This document shows, piece by piece, positions 1 to 9,459 of a stretch of DNA of 64,000 nucleotides. The stretch comes from Actinomycetota bacterium. Its GTDB lineage: Bacteria > Actinomycetota > Actinomycetes > Nanopelagicales > Nanopelagicaceae. Every line of letters starts with the position of its first letter. Position 1 is the stretch's first letter. A program made the position numbers and the translations under genes. Under the pieces are notes generated by a model. The model saw only the letters and a list, made by a program, of their open reading frames with translations. It was not told the origin of the DNA and ran no database searches. Location: NCBI GenBank assembly GCA_026393035.1, contig JAPLAY010000062.1, positions 1-64,000 on the forward strand. The letters are read 5' to 3'.

Positions 1-1
1 T

Positions 2-103
2 GCACTATTGGCCTTTAAGTTCCTGCACGAAAGATTGCACCGGATTCAGTATCTAGGAATTTTCCTTGCAGTATCTGGCGTTTCACTTATTTCAATTGGC
101 TAA
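2..103 (+). CDS. C-terminal end of a DMT/EamA-like permease (partial, 5' end outside window)
   Basis: Frame from base 2 reads ALLAFKFLHERLHRIQYLGIFLAVSGVSLISIG* ending at TAA 101-103; typical last helix of an EamA-type transporter. Confidence 0.6.
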   Translation, partial: ALLAFKFLHERLHRIQYLGIFLAVSGVSLISIG

Positions 104-633
104 TTACGAATTAGTTTTAAGAAGGTATCGCTCCCGCTTTTTTCGCTAGATTCAATAGTGAAATTGCGGGTTAATGAGTTAAGGTCGTAAACACTCTCGC
201 CACCAGATTTTTTACTGATTGTTAAATACAGTACGTCAATCGCATTCGCAAGTAGAAATTCTCTTAACAGATTTGCACCACCCTCAATCAAAATATTGTC
301 ACCGAACTCGCCTTGGGCTCTTTGTAAGGCGGCAATTGGATCAAGGTTCCAAATATGAACTTGAGGATTTGCGCGGACTTGATCTGGTATTTCACCACTC
401 TTGGAAATTATTACTAAGGGAACCGGGGTTACCTGATAGGGCTCGGTTCGGGCGGTCGCCCCGCCAATCAAAATGGCTGAGGCCAGTGACCTAATTTCAT
501 GGAATCTACTCCGGTCCGCAGGCGTACTCAGCGCATTTGAGGTGCCACCGAAGCTGGTGCTTCCATCCTCACCCATAACGAAGTTAGCCATTGTTCCCAT
601 TGTTCCCATTGTTCCCATTGTCCCCACTTGCAA
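100..633 (-). CDS. Stand-alone RibD C-terminal (dihydrofolate-reductase-like) reductase domain protein; start codon ambiguous within a 9-bp repeat
   Basis: NFVxxxDG, LSTPADRSRFHEIRSLASAILIGGATARTEPY and ILIEGGANLLREFL motifs of the RibD_C family. Confidence 0.75.
   Translation of the reverse strand: MQVGTMGTMGTMGTMANFVMGEDGSTSFGGTSNALSTPADRSRFHEIRSLASAILIGGATARTEPYQVTPVPLVIISKSGEIPDQVRANPQVHIWNLDPIAALQRAQGEFGDNILIEGGANLLREFLLANAIDVLYLTISKKSGGESVYDLNSLTRNFTIESSEKSGSDTFLKLIRN
589..624. repeat. Four tandem copies of a 9-bp unit (CATTGTTCC, last copy CATTGTCCC)
   Basis: Direct reading of bases 589-624; on the minus strand each copy supplies an in-frame ATG. Confidence 0.95.
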
Positions 634-901
634 ACCGTAGTGTCAGTGGCTGGAATTATCATTTTCGACATGATGATTGATTGCCAAACCTGCACTATGC
701 GCGAGATCTCTTGTAGTGATTGCGTTGTGACTGTTCTTCTAAATATCACTAGCTCACCAGCAAGTGAAATCTCAAAAAACCAAATCAGTGCAATATCTGT
801 TTTGTCTGAGAAGGGGTTAGTTCCACCACTTCGATATGCAAAATAAGCGTGAATCTGGCAGCTATTTGAACTGATAGACGGCCAGTGGTTACCCTTGGCC
901 G

Positions 902-1921
902 ATGAAGTTATTGAAGAGTGGTTCGCGGATAATCAGCGTTCTACTTGTTATTGCACTTCTTCCAATCACAAGTGCCAGTGCGGCGCCAAGCCTAAATGAT
1001 GTTCGCACAAAGGTTCGCATACTCCAGGAACAAGCAGCAGCCGCAGGTGAGGCAGCGCAACAGGCAAAGGTTGAATATAAATCCCTCACTCGAAAGCTTG
1101 AGTCTGTACAACGTCAAGCGGCAGCAGATGCAGCGACGGTAGCAAAATTTAAGAATTCACTTGGCGCAATCGCCAGAGAACAATATAAAAATGGCGCAAT
1201 GAGCCAGAGTCTTGAACTTCTTTTCTCTTCTGATCCTAAGTTATTTCTTGCAGCAGCTGGATCACTCGAATCTGTTACAAGAAAACAATCTTTACAACTT
1301 AAGCAGTACAGCGTTGCCAAGCAGCGACTAACCGCGACTTCACTAACGGTTAATGACAAGTTGGTTCTGGCTAAACGTGCGCAGGCAAGATTCATCGCAC
1401 AGGAAAAAGCAGTTAAAGATAAATTGGATTCGGCGCAGAAGCTTCTGAACTCGCTTTCAAAGGCTGAACGCGAACGCCTTGCTCGATTAAATGACAGTGC
1501 AGAGAATGCAGATCAGAAAAAATCACTTGCACAGGCTGCAAAATCAAATTTAGGTTCTGGTCGCGGATCTATTGCGCTTCGCTTTTCAATTAAGCAAATA
1601 GGCGATCGATATGTTTATGGCGCTGCCGGTCCGACGCTTTGGGATTGCAGCGGATTGACGATGCGGGCATTTGGGACGGCAGGAGTATCGCTGCCACATT
1701 CTGCTGCTGCCCAAGCCAGATTTGGCAAGAAGGTTTCACTAAATCAGTTAAAACCGGGGGATCTAGTTTTCTTCGGCCGCAATCGATATATCTCACACGT
1801 TGGGATCTATATAAGTAAAGGATTAATGGTTAATGCACCACGTCCAGGTTCAAGAGTGAAAATTGCAAAATTCACTCAAAATTTTGGCTCACTAAGTTTT
1901 TATGGCGCCCGCCGAATTTAA
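902..1921 (+). CDS. NlpC/P60 peptidoglycan endopeptidase with N-terminal coiled coil (RipA-like)
   Basis: Signal peptide, coiled coil, then YVYGAAGPTLWDCSGLT...LPHSAAAQ...GDLVFFG...HVGIYI. Confidence 0.9.
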   Translation: MKLLKSGSRIISVLLVIALLPITSASAAPSLNDVRTKVRILQEQAAAAGEAAQQAKVEYKSLTRKLESVQRQAAADAATVAKFKNSLGAIAREQYKNGAMSQSLELLFSSDPKLFLAAAGSLESVTRKQSLQLKQYSVAKQRLTATSLTVNDKLVLAKRAQARFIAQEKAVKDKLDSAQKLLNSLSKAERERLARLNDSAENADQKKSLAQAAKSNLGSGRGSIALRFSIKQIGDRYVYGAAGPTLWDCSGLTMRAFGTAGVSLPHSAAAQARFGKKVSLNQLKPGDLVFFGRNRYISHVGIYISKGLMVNAPRPGSRVKIAKFTQNFGSLSFYGARRI

Positions 1922-3059
1922 CAAACGCAAGATTCTTCTTGTAACAAATGACCTTGGTCCAAGGTCAGGTGGAATCGAAACATTTATACTTGGCTTACTC
2001 GCAAAATTAGATGGGTCAGAAGTTGTTATTTATACCTCCGCGCAAGATGGTTCAGCCGAATTCGATGCTGATTTAGTTAAAAGATTTGGCGTTGTTATCT
2101 GTCGGGATCGAACAAAAATACTTCTCCCAACTCCTCGTGTCACTAGACAAGTTAAAAGTGTTTTGCGCAGTTATGGTTGTGAAACTGTTTGGTTTGGCGC
2201 CGCTGCGCCCCTTGGCTTAATGGCACCAGCTCTTCGAAGAGCAGGTGCAAAACGAGTTGTTGGTTTAAGCCATGGCCACGAAGTTTGGTGGGCGAAGGTT
2301 CCATTTTTCAATTTAGCACTTCGGCGAATTGGAAATTCATCGGATGTCCTGACCTATTTAGGGGAATTTACAAAATCTGTAATCGCTAAAGCTGTGGGCA
2401 AGCGAGTTGAACTAACGCAGATAGCACCTGGTATCTCGACTGATTTTTTCACACCTGGTGCAAAATCAGAGGCGCTATTGAAGAAATATGAATTGAGTAG
2501 TGGGCCGACTTTGATTTGTGTTGGTCGATTGGTTCACCGTAAAGGTCAAGATAAATTGATTCTTGCGATGCCTGAAATATTGAAGTCGATTCCGAATGCG
2601 CAATTACTGATTGTTGGAAGTGGTCCACGAGAAGCACATCTGCGAAAGTTAATCGCTAACTTGAATCTAAGTTCAAGCGTTAAATTGTCAGGGCGCGTTA
2701 CCTATAACGATCTGCCTGCACACATCCGCTTAGGTGATGTCTTTGCAATGCCATCAAGATCTAGATTCTTTGGGCTTGAGGTTGAAGGGCTAGGAATTGT
2801 TTATTTAGAGGCAAGCTCTTGTGGACTTCCGGTAATTGCTGGAAATTCTGGGGGAGCACCTGACGCAGTTTCGATTAATGAGACTGGATTGGTTGTAGAT
2901 GGAACAAACACGGGCGAGATAGCAGAAGCTTGTATTAAATTATTAGCTGACCCAAAACTTTCTAAAGAACTTGGCGCCAATGGTCGCGGGTGGGCAGTTG
3001 CAAATTGGAATTGGGATTTATGGGGCTCACGTTTTGCGCAAGTATTAAAAGGTAATTAA
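1902..3059 (+). CDS. GT4 family glycosyltransferase (PimB-like mannosyltransferase)
   Basis: LVTNDLGPRSGGIETFILGL N-terminus, VGRLVHRKGQDKLI, EGLGIVYLEASSCGLPVIAGNSGGAPDAV. Confidence 0.85.
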   Translation: MAPAEFNKRKILLVTNDLGPRSGGIETFILGLLAKLDGSEVVIYTSAQDGSAEFDADLVKRFGVVICRDRTKILLPTPRVTRQVKSVLRSYGCETVWFGAAAPLGLMAPALRRAGAKRVVGLSHGHEVWWAKVPFFNLALRRIGNSSDVLTYLGEFTKSVIAKAVGKRVELTQIAPGISTDFFTPGAKSEALLKKYELSSGPTLICVGRLVHRKGQDKLILAMPEILKSIPNAQLLIVGSGPREAHLRKLIANLNLSSSVKLSGRVTYNDLPAHIRLGDVFAMPSRSRFFGLEVEGLGIVYLEASSCGLPVIAGNSGGAPDAVSINETGLVVDGTNTGEIAEACIKLLADPKLSKELGANGRGWAVANWNWDLWGSRFAQVLKGN

Positions 3060-3593
3060 TTTATTCTCTAACGCAATAGCGATTGCTTGGGTTCGGTTCA
3101 CAACTTCAAATTTTCGATATATAGATGCAAGGTGCGTCTTAATCGTGGCTTCAGTTAAATAGAGCTCAGATGCCATTGCTTTTGCCGTTGCCCCTTTCGG
3201 CAATAGGGCGAGAATTTCTTTCTCGCGTTTGGTCAAGACCGCAATTGGGGAACTCTTACCGCTAGTCGAGGCAAGAAATTGCTTGGGAAAGTCCATCAAG
3301 GTTTTCAACTCTGCTACTTCGTTAGTTATTTGGCACATCTGACTTAGATATTGATTTATGTCCGAGATCGCACTTCGTATTCGAATTGAGAAAATGCTTT
3401 GCGCTTTTTGCGAGGAACTTGGAATCTCTTCATTTAGAGCGCTCAAAAGTTCCGAAATCTTCTCATCAAGAACTCGTAATTCACTGCGAAATTGTGGCGC
3501 GATATCTAAGGTGCCTGCAGAAGCGCAGACTTGATTAGAGATTGAAGCTAGATCTGCGCTTAGTTCATCGTGTAATTCACGAACAGATCTCAC
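3045..3593 (-). CDS. LuxR-type HTH regulator with N-terminal HisKA_3-like H-box helix; no receiver or ATPase domain seen
   Basis: C-terminal LTKREKEILALLPKGATAKAMASELYLTEATIKTHLASIYRKFEVVNRTQAI; N-terminal RELHDELSADLA. Confidence 0.75.
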   Translation of the reverse strand: MRSVRELHDELSADLASISNQVCASAGTLDIAPQFRSELRVLDEKISELLSALNEEIPSSSQKAQSIFSIRIRSAISDINQYLSQMCQITNEVAELKTLMDFPKQFLASTSGKSSPIAVLTKREKEILALLPKGATAKAMASELYLTEATIKTHLASIYRKFEVVNRTQAIAIALENKLITF

Positions 3594-5374
3594 GAAAAGA
3601 GCGCTTCAATATCCTCATGAAATTCTTGAGCAACAACATGTCGCTTAACGGATAGTTTGGCGGTCAAGTGCCCACCTGCAATCGTGAAGTCTGATGGCAA
3701 AATGGTGAATTTTCGAATTGATTCCGCCCGACTCACAGCCTTATTGGCTTCATCAACAGCGGTTTGAATTACCGCAATCAAATCTGGATCCTTGGCTAGC
3801 GTTGCAATAGTCGCACCATCTTTTTTGTTTGCAACTATCCATCCCTTTATTGCATCTGGGTCAATTGTTACCAAGGCTGCGATGAATGGCTTGTTATCAC
3901 CAACGACCATGCATTGGCTTACTAGTGGATGTGCACGTACTCGATCTTCGAGAACAGCTGGCGCAACATTTTTGCCACCAGATGTAACAATCAGCTCCTT
4001 CTTACGTCCAACAATTGCCAAGAATCCTTGGTGATCAATTGTTCCTAAGTCGCCGCTTCGGAAATAGCCATCACTTGTAAAGGTTTCATTATTAGCGCTG
4101 TCATTCTGCCAATAGCCGTTCATAACAATTGCACCCTTGATTAGAACTTCGCCATCTTCCGCAATCTTTATCGTTGTTCCTGGAAGTGGTCGACCGACGG
4201 TTCCTACTTTTTGGGCAGTTGATAGATTCAAAGTAGCGCCGGCAGTAGTTTCGGTTAACCCGTAACCTTCAAGAATATTTATTCCGGCACCACGGTAGAA
4301 ATGTCCAAGTCGCACACCAAGTGGCGCGCCACCGGAAATTGCAGCCTCAACTCGACCGCCCATTCCCGCTCTAATCTTTGAATACACAAGTTTGTCGAAG
4401 ATTGCATGCTTGATCATCAACCCGATATTTAACTTCTTAGAATCCTGGGCTTCACTATATTGAATCGCAATATCAGCTGCCTTGCGGAAAATTGAACCTT
4501 TACCAGCAGCATCAGCCTTAGCTTCAGCGCCGTTGTATATCTTTTCAAAAATTCTTGGAACTGCAAGAACGAATGTTGGTTTAAATGTCCCAAGATCGGC
4601 TGCAAGTCTGGTGATGTCGCCGCAATGTGCGAGATGAAGACCAGCGGTGATTGCGCCAACTTCGACCATGCGGCCAAAGACGTGTGCGACAGGTAGGAAG
4701 AGGAGTGTTGATCCTCCAGGTTTTAGAAAGAGATCACTTGCTCCTTGAACTACATTTCCACATTCAGATAAGAAATTTTGGTGGGTGAGTTGAACGCCCT
4801 TAGGTTTTCCGGTTGTGCCTGATGTGTAGATAAGTGTTGCTAAGGACTCTGGTTTCGGTGCGCGGCGGCGTGTTTCGACATCTGCATCCGAGATGTTCTT
4901 GCCCAACTTTGTGATTTCATCAAGTGCGCCATCTGTAATAGTCCAAATAGATTTGCAAGCCGAAGTGATTACTGGATTTACAACTTCGCGATGTGCAGGG
5001 GTTTCAACAATTATTGCGACTGCGCCAGAATCAGAGAGAATCCATTCAACTTGCTCAGAACTAGAAGTTTCATAAATTGGAACTGAAACTGCACCGGCAT
5101 ACCAAATAGCGAAATCCAAGACGGTCCACTCATATCGAGTCTTAGCCATGATTGCTATGCGATCACCGACGCCGATATTTGCCGCCATTAAACCTTTAGC
5201 GACTTCACGAACTTGCGCATCAAACTCTTTTGCGGTGACACCTTGCCAGCCATCGCCGAGTGGACGAGATAGTGTGATGCGGCTTGGTTCATTTGCAGCG
5301 CGATCGGCTACTAAGTCAGAGAGATTGCCAGAAGTGGCAGGAGGCACGATTGCTGGGACTGTGTATTGATCCAT
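3590..5374 (-). CDS. Long-chain fatty-acid-CoA ligase (FadD15-like)
   Basis: LIYTSGTTGKPKGVQLTHQN, GYGLTET, GRKKELIVTSGGKNVAP. Confidence 0.92.
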   Translation of the reverse strand: MDQYTVPAIVPPATSGNLSDLVADRAANEPSRITLSRPLGDGWQGVTAKEFDAQVREVAKGLMAANIGVGDRIAIMAKTRYEWTVLDFAIWYAGAVSVPIYETSSSEQVEWILSDSGAVAIIVETPAHREVVNPVITSACKSIWTITDGALDEITKLGKNISDADVETRRRAPKPESLATLIYTSGTTGKPKGVQLTHQNFLSECGNVVQGASDLFLKPGGSTLLFLPVAHVFGRMVEVGAITAGLHLAHCGDITRLAADLGTFKPTFVLAVPRIFEKIYNGAEAKADAAGKGSIFRKAADIAIQYSEAQDSKKLNIGLMIKHAIFDKLVYSKIRAGMGGRVEAAISGGAPLGVRLGHFYRGAGINILEGYGLTETTAGATLNLSTAQKVGTVGRPLPGTTIKIAEDGEVLIKGAIVMNGYWQNDSANNETFTSDGYFRSGDLGTIDHQGFLAIVGRKKELIVTSGGKNVAPAVLEDRVRAHPLVSQCMVVGDNKPFIAALVTIDPDAIKGWIVANKKDGATIATLAKDPDLIAVIQTAVDEANKAVSRAESIRKFTILPSDFTIAGGHLTAKLSVKRHVVAQEFHEDIEALFS

Positions 5375-5448
5375 AAGGCGAACGCTATCGTCGAGAAGCG
5401 CATTTTTGGTAGACCTCGCAGGGTAAAAATTATGAGTAATCTTTTCCC

Positions 5449-5886
5449 ATGAGCGATATTTCTAAGAATTCAGTAACGATTGAGGCCCCCATAACTGAGG
5501 TAGCGGCGCTACTAAGTGATTTAGCTGGCTACCCAACCTGGTCTACCGCAATTAAGAGCGTTGAAGTGCAGGAAAAAGATTCTGCTGGCCGCGCTACCAA
5601 AGCGAAAATTTCAATCGATGCTGGAGTTATGAAAGATCGCGTAATTTTGGATTATGACTGGAGTGGAGCTCCCAATCTAATTACATTCGAACTTGATGAT
5701 GCAGATTTATTAACTGAAATGACTGGCGCATATAAGTTGGAAGACAATGGTGATGACACCACCACAGTTGAGTATGAATTAACAGTTGCACTTTCAATTC
5801 CGGTACCTGCAATGATGCGCCAGAAGGCGGAACGTTCAACAATCGATCTTGCACTTAACCAATTAAAATCTAAGCTCGAAGGCTAA
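5449..5886 (+). CDS. SRPBCC (polyketide cyclase/START-like) family protein
   Basis: ISKNSVTIEAPITEVAALLSDLAGYPTWSTAIKSVEV. Confidence 0.8.
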   Translation: MSDISKNSVTIEAPITEVAALLSDLAGYPTWSTAIKSVEVQEKDSAGRATKAKISIDAGVMKDRVILDYDWSGAPNLITFELDDADLLTEMTGAYKLEDNGDDTTTVEYELTVALSIPVPAMMRQKAERSTIDLALNQLKSKLEG

Positions 5887-5892
5887 TTTAAC

Positions 5893-6846
5893 TTGGCAAA
5901 TTCGCAATTAGCTATTGGCGTAGATGTCGGCGGCACAAAGGTTCTAGGCGGTGTTGTTGACACATCTGGAAAAATTCTTCGAACCTTTAGAGAAGAGACA
6001 CCGTTAGATGGTGGCGATTCCCTAAATAGAACTATCGCAAAAGTGATTGTTGAACTTCAGAAAACCCATGACACAAGTGCAGTTGGCATTTCTGCTGCCG
6101 GATTAATTTCGTCAGATCGTGCGACAATGCTTGGCGCACCAAATATTAAAGATTGGGATGGCGTAAATATTTCACAAGCGCTTCGAGAAATTTGTCAGGT
6201 AAATGCCATCGTTGAGAATGATGCAAATAGCGCAGCTTGGGCGGAAAGAGTTTATGGCGCAGGTCGAGGCGCTGAAAATGTAATTATGGTGACAGTTGGT
6301 ACTGGAATCGGTGGCGCAGCAGTCGTTGATGGAAAGCTACTTCGCGGTGCACATGGAACGGGTGCTGAATTTGGGCACATGCGCGTTGTTCCAGATGGCA
6401 ATTTGTGTGGATGCGGAATCAAGGGATGTTTCGAAAGATATGCATCAGGAACTGCGCTTGTGATTCGAACCAAAGAGGCGATAACTAAAAACCCGAAAGC
6501 TGGTGAAGCACTTCTGGCTTTAGGAGATGGAACAGTTGCCGGTTTAATCGGAAATCACATAACGCAGGCAGCGCAGAGCGGTGATCCAATGGCTATTGAA
6601 GCGTTAGAAATTGCAGGAGATTGGTTAGGTGCAGGGATTGCAACACTTGCAATGCTCTTTGATCCAGCGATTGTTGTAATAGGCGGTGGCGTTGGTGATG
6701 CCGGTGAATTATTACTTGCACCCGCTAGACGTGCGATGGAACGTGAAATGCCATTCTCAGGAAAACATCCAGTTCCTGAAATAGTTTTAGCAAAACTTGG
6801 AAATGGCGCTGGCCTAGTTGGCGCCGCTGATTTAGCGCGAAATTAA
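5893..6846 (+). CDS. glk: ROK family glucokinase (TTG start)
   Basis: IGVDVGGTKVLGGVVD, GTGIGGAAVVDGKLLRGAHGTGAEFGHM, CGCGIKGCFERYASG. Confidence 0.88.
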   Translation: MANSQLAIGVDVGGTKVLGGVVDTSGKILRTFREETPLDGGDSLNRTIAKVIVELQKTHDTSAVGISAAGLISSDRATMLGAPNIKDWDGVNISQALREICQVNAIVENDANSAAWAERVYGAGRGAENVIMVTVGTGIGGAAVVDGKLLRGAHGTGAEFGHMRVVPDGNLCGCGIKGCFERYASGTALVIRTKEAITKNPKAGEALLALGDGTVAGLIGNHITQAAQSGDPMAIEALEIAGDWLGAGIATLAMLFDPAIVVIGGGVGDAGELLLAPARRAMEREMPFSGKHPVPEIVLAKLGNGAGLVGAADLARN

Positions 6847-7970
6847 AGTTCTACGCCATCTCCAAAGTCATCTTCAGCTCTAGCCGAACGCCAAATGTAA
6901 GTTGAAATTCCACCAATAAAACCTAGGACTCCGGGCCACGGCCCCATTCCGAGCACATCTATTCCAGTAAACATTTCAAAGAGCATGTAAGCCCCACCAC
7001 CAACAATTCCCAACAGTGCAAGCCTTGAAACTTGGTCTGCTGCAGGAAGTTTCGGATTAGGTTGCGTAAAACCTTCAGGGTCATACCTAGGAGCATCTAA
7101 TTCATCTAGATATGTAGTTGGTGCGGACTCATTTAGGGATAGCCCTGAAACTATTGATTCGAATTCAGCATCGATCAATTCGCGCTCATCGGATTCGAAT
7201 ACTGATTCACCACGGCTAAGTTCACCTGACATTACATCCAAAATAAATGCCATTGTCTCTTCATTTAATAGTTCTGCGTCATAATCAAGTGCAACGTTAT
7301 GGAACGATCTTTCAAATACAACTTCCCGAATATCACTGGAATAAACGTTATCGATTATGGTTTCGCTACAAACCGGATGAACTACATGATCATTTAGCGA
7401 ATATGCGACCATAAGTGGCAGATCGACAAGATATAAATCTCGCTCGACGATACTCCATAATTTCTTTACCTGATTCAATCCTCGTAATGGAATTCGCTCG
7501 TACCCATGTCTTATCTTTTCGGGTTTTGCAATATCGCCTAAGCCTCCAGTTATTGAAGGTAAGAAAAGCGATAGCGCCGGAACTAATCTAAATCTTTTGC
7601 GCTCATCATAAATTGAGGCATTTAAAAGAATTGTTCCTGCAATTTCACTTCCGCGAATTTGCGAAAGTCGAAGTGCAAGTGCGCCTCCAACAGAAAAACC
7701 CGCAATAAAAACTTGGTCACAATGTTTAGAGAGTTCTATAAATTCTTTCTCTACAGTTTCGTACCATTCTTCCCAAGTAACTTTATTTAAATCACTCCAA
7801 TGTGTTCCATGTCCGGCTAATCTAGGAACGAAAACCGTTAGCCCTTTTTCATGCATCGAAGTTGCCCAAGGTTTTATTGATGCTGGTGATCCGGTAAATC
7901 CGTGAATCATCAAAATTCCAGTTTTCCCCGCCAAAAGGCGTAAAGGTTCACTTTCTGGGATATTACTCAC
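6843..7970 (-). CDS. Alpha/beta hydrolase (carboxylesterase-like) with C-terminal membrane extension
   Basis: ILMIHGFTGSP, AGFSVGGALALRLS, then about 90 aa with two hydrophobic segments (LALLGIVGGGAYMLFEMF; WPGVLGFIGGISTYIW). Confidence 0.8.
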   Translation of the reverse strand: MSNIPESEPLRLLAGKTGILMIHGFTGSPASIKPWATSMHEKGLTVFVPRLAGHGTHWSDLNKVTWEEWYETVEKEFIELSKHCDQVFIAGFSVGGALALRLSQIRGSEIAGTILLNASIYDERKRFRLVPALSLFLPSITGGLGDIAKPEKIRHGYERIPLRGLNQVKKLWSIVERDLYLVDLPLMVAYSLNDHVVHPVCSETIIDNVYSSDIREVVFERSFHNVALDYDAELLNEETMAFILDVMSGELSRGESVFESDERELIDAEFESIVSGLSLNESAPTTYLDELDAPRYDPEGFTQPNPKLPAADQVSRLALLGIVGGGAYMLFEMFTGIDVLGMGPWPGVLGFIGGISTYIWRSARAEDDFGDGVEL

Positions 7971-8015
7971 GCTCAGATGGTGTCATAGGAAGCAGATAAG
8001 GCATAAATTATCCCC

Positions 8016-8729
8016 GTGGTTTACCAAGCGTTGAAGTCCTTCCTGATCCCAATCTTGACCTTACTCTTTCGACCTAAGGTGACTGGGCTGCGAAACGTTC
8101 CACAATCAGGTCCGGTAATCATCGCTTCGAACCATCTCTCGTTTAGTGATTCAATTTTCATGCCGCTTGTGGTTCCAAGAAAAGTTACCTTCCTAGCTAA
8201 GAGTGAATATTTCACCTCACCTGGCATAAAAGGTTTCATCAAGAAAATTACCTTCATCGCTCTCGGCCAAGTTCCGGTCGATCGTTCAGGTGGTCGCCGA
8301 AGCGAAGCAGCCTTATTGACTGGTTTAGACCTTTTGGCTGATGGTGCATGTATCGGAATTTATCCAGAAGGCACGAGATCTCCAGATGGCAAGTTATATA
8401 AAGGACGCACGGGGATTGCACGAATGGCAATTGAATCTGGCGCGGCAATCGTTCCAGTAGCGATGTTTAACACCGCAGAAATTCAGCCAACCGGCCAAGT
8501 TGTTCCAAAAGTGCAGCGAGTAGAAATGATTTTCGGAGAACCGCTTTATTACACCGGAGATACCTCTGACCTAAAAGTATTGCGCGAGATAACTGATGAA
8601 ATCATGCAGAAGATTCAAGAAATTTCTGGGCAAGAGTATGTAGATATGTATGCCTCTGAAGCAAAGTTAATTTTGATGAAGAAGCGTCGTGAAGAAGCTA
8701 AAGAGAAGAAGCGTGAAGAGGAGAGTTAA
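8016..8729 (+). CDS. 1-acyl-sn-glycerol-3-phosphate acyltransferase (PlsC family)
   Basis: NHLSFSDSIFM and YPEGTRSPDG motifs; GTG start. Confidence 0.9.
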   Translation: MVYQALKSFLIPILTLLFRPKVTGLRNVPQSGPVIIASNHLSFSDSIFMPLVVPRKVTFLAKSEYFTSPGIKGFIKKITFIALGQVPVDRSGGRRSEAALLTGLDLLADGACIGIYPEGTRSPDGKLYKGRTGIARMAIESGAAIVPVAMFNTAEIQPTGQVVPKVQRVEMIFGEPLYYTGDTSDLKVLREITDEIMQKIQEISGQEYVDMYASEAKLILMKKRREEAKEKKREEES

Positions 8730-9418
8730 ACTCCCTTTAAAATCTCAACTCGGTTATCTATATATTTACATTGATCACAATTAGATTTGGCAGCAGGAAC
8801 TGGCCCAGTAATCATTTTTATAAAGTCTGATAATCGAGCTGCAATTAGCTCTGGACTTCGGGCAGTTGGAAACCAGTTACACGAGAGCTCGAGTCCAAAA
8901 TTGCCAGATGAATTACCCCGAACTTTTACCGGTGACCAGACGAGTAAGCCTGCGGTTGAAACCTTAATTGGTGCATCTTTAGCTGGGTTCTCTAAAGCAA
9001 AGGCATACGCTTCTAATTGCACAGCATAAAACTTGGATTTATCACTTGGGTTGGCTTGAAATTTACAATCGACAATCCCGAAAGTTCCATCTGGATGCTC
9101 CATTAGAAGGTCATATTTTCCACGAACCGCGAATGGGGTAACTACGCCATCGACTTCGATTGGTTTAGATACAACCCAACCTGCGTGCTTGAAAACTTTA
9201 CCCTCAGGCATATCTGCATTTAGATCTGCTGCAGTTTTTCCGATGCAGGATTGTTCTTGCATCTCAGCTAGATCGCCAACAAGTGGCATGAACATCGGTG
9301 CCTTTACTTGGTGGTTGTAGTAAAGCCATAAACAGCGGTGACAGTTGTCCCAGCCAAAAGTTAAATCGCTTGGACTAATAAAAGCGCGGGCGCCTTCTCG
9401 TAAAGTTATAGGTTCCAT
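8726..9418 (-). CDS. PD-(D/E)XK nuclease (Cas4/RecB-like) with two CxxC pairs
   Basis: GKYDLL, IVDCKFQ, QLEAYAFAL motifs; CHRC near the N-terminus and CDQC near the C-terminus. Confidence 0.75.
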   Translation of the reverse strand: MEPITLREGARAFISPSDLTFGWDNCHRCLWLYYNHQVKAPMFMPLVGDLAEMQEQSCIGKTAADLNADMPEGKVFKHAGWVVSKPIEVDGVVTPFAVRGKYDLLMEHPDGTFGIVDCKFQANPSDKSKFYAVQLEAYAFALENPAKDAPIKVSTAGLLVWSPVKVRGNSSGNFGLELSCNWFPTARSPELIAARLSDFIKMITGPVPAAKSNCDQCKYIDNRVEILKGV

Positions 9419-9459
9419 ATGAGTCCTTATTCTGCGCTACGGCACTGACATTGCATTCT

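Noticed and set aside
589-624. Possible CRISPR-like or other spaced repeat array
   Set aside because: Units are 9 bp and directly abutting with no spacers; no other repeat array was seen in the window.
528-749. 73-aa minus-strand ORF with WGQWEQWEQWEQW repeat
   Set aside because: This is the alternative frame of the 9-bp repeat in the RibD-like gene; no independent coding support.
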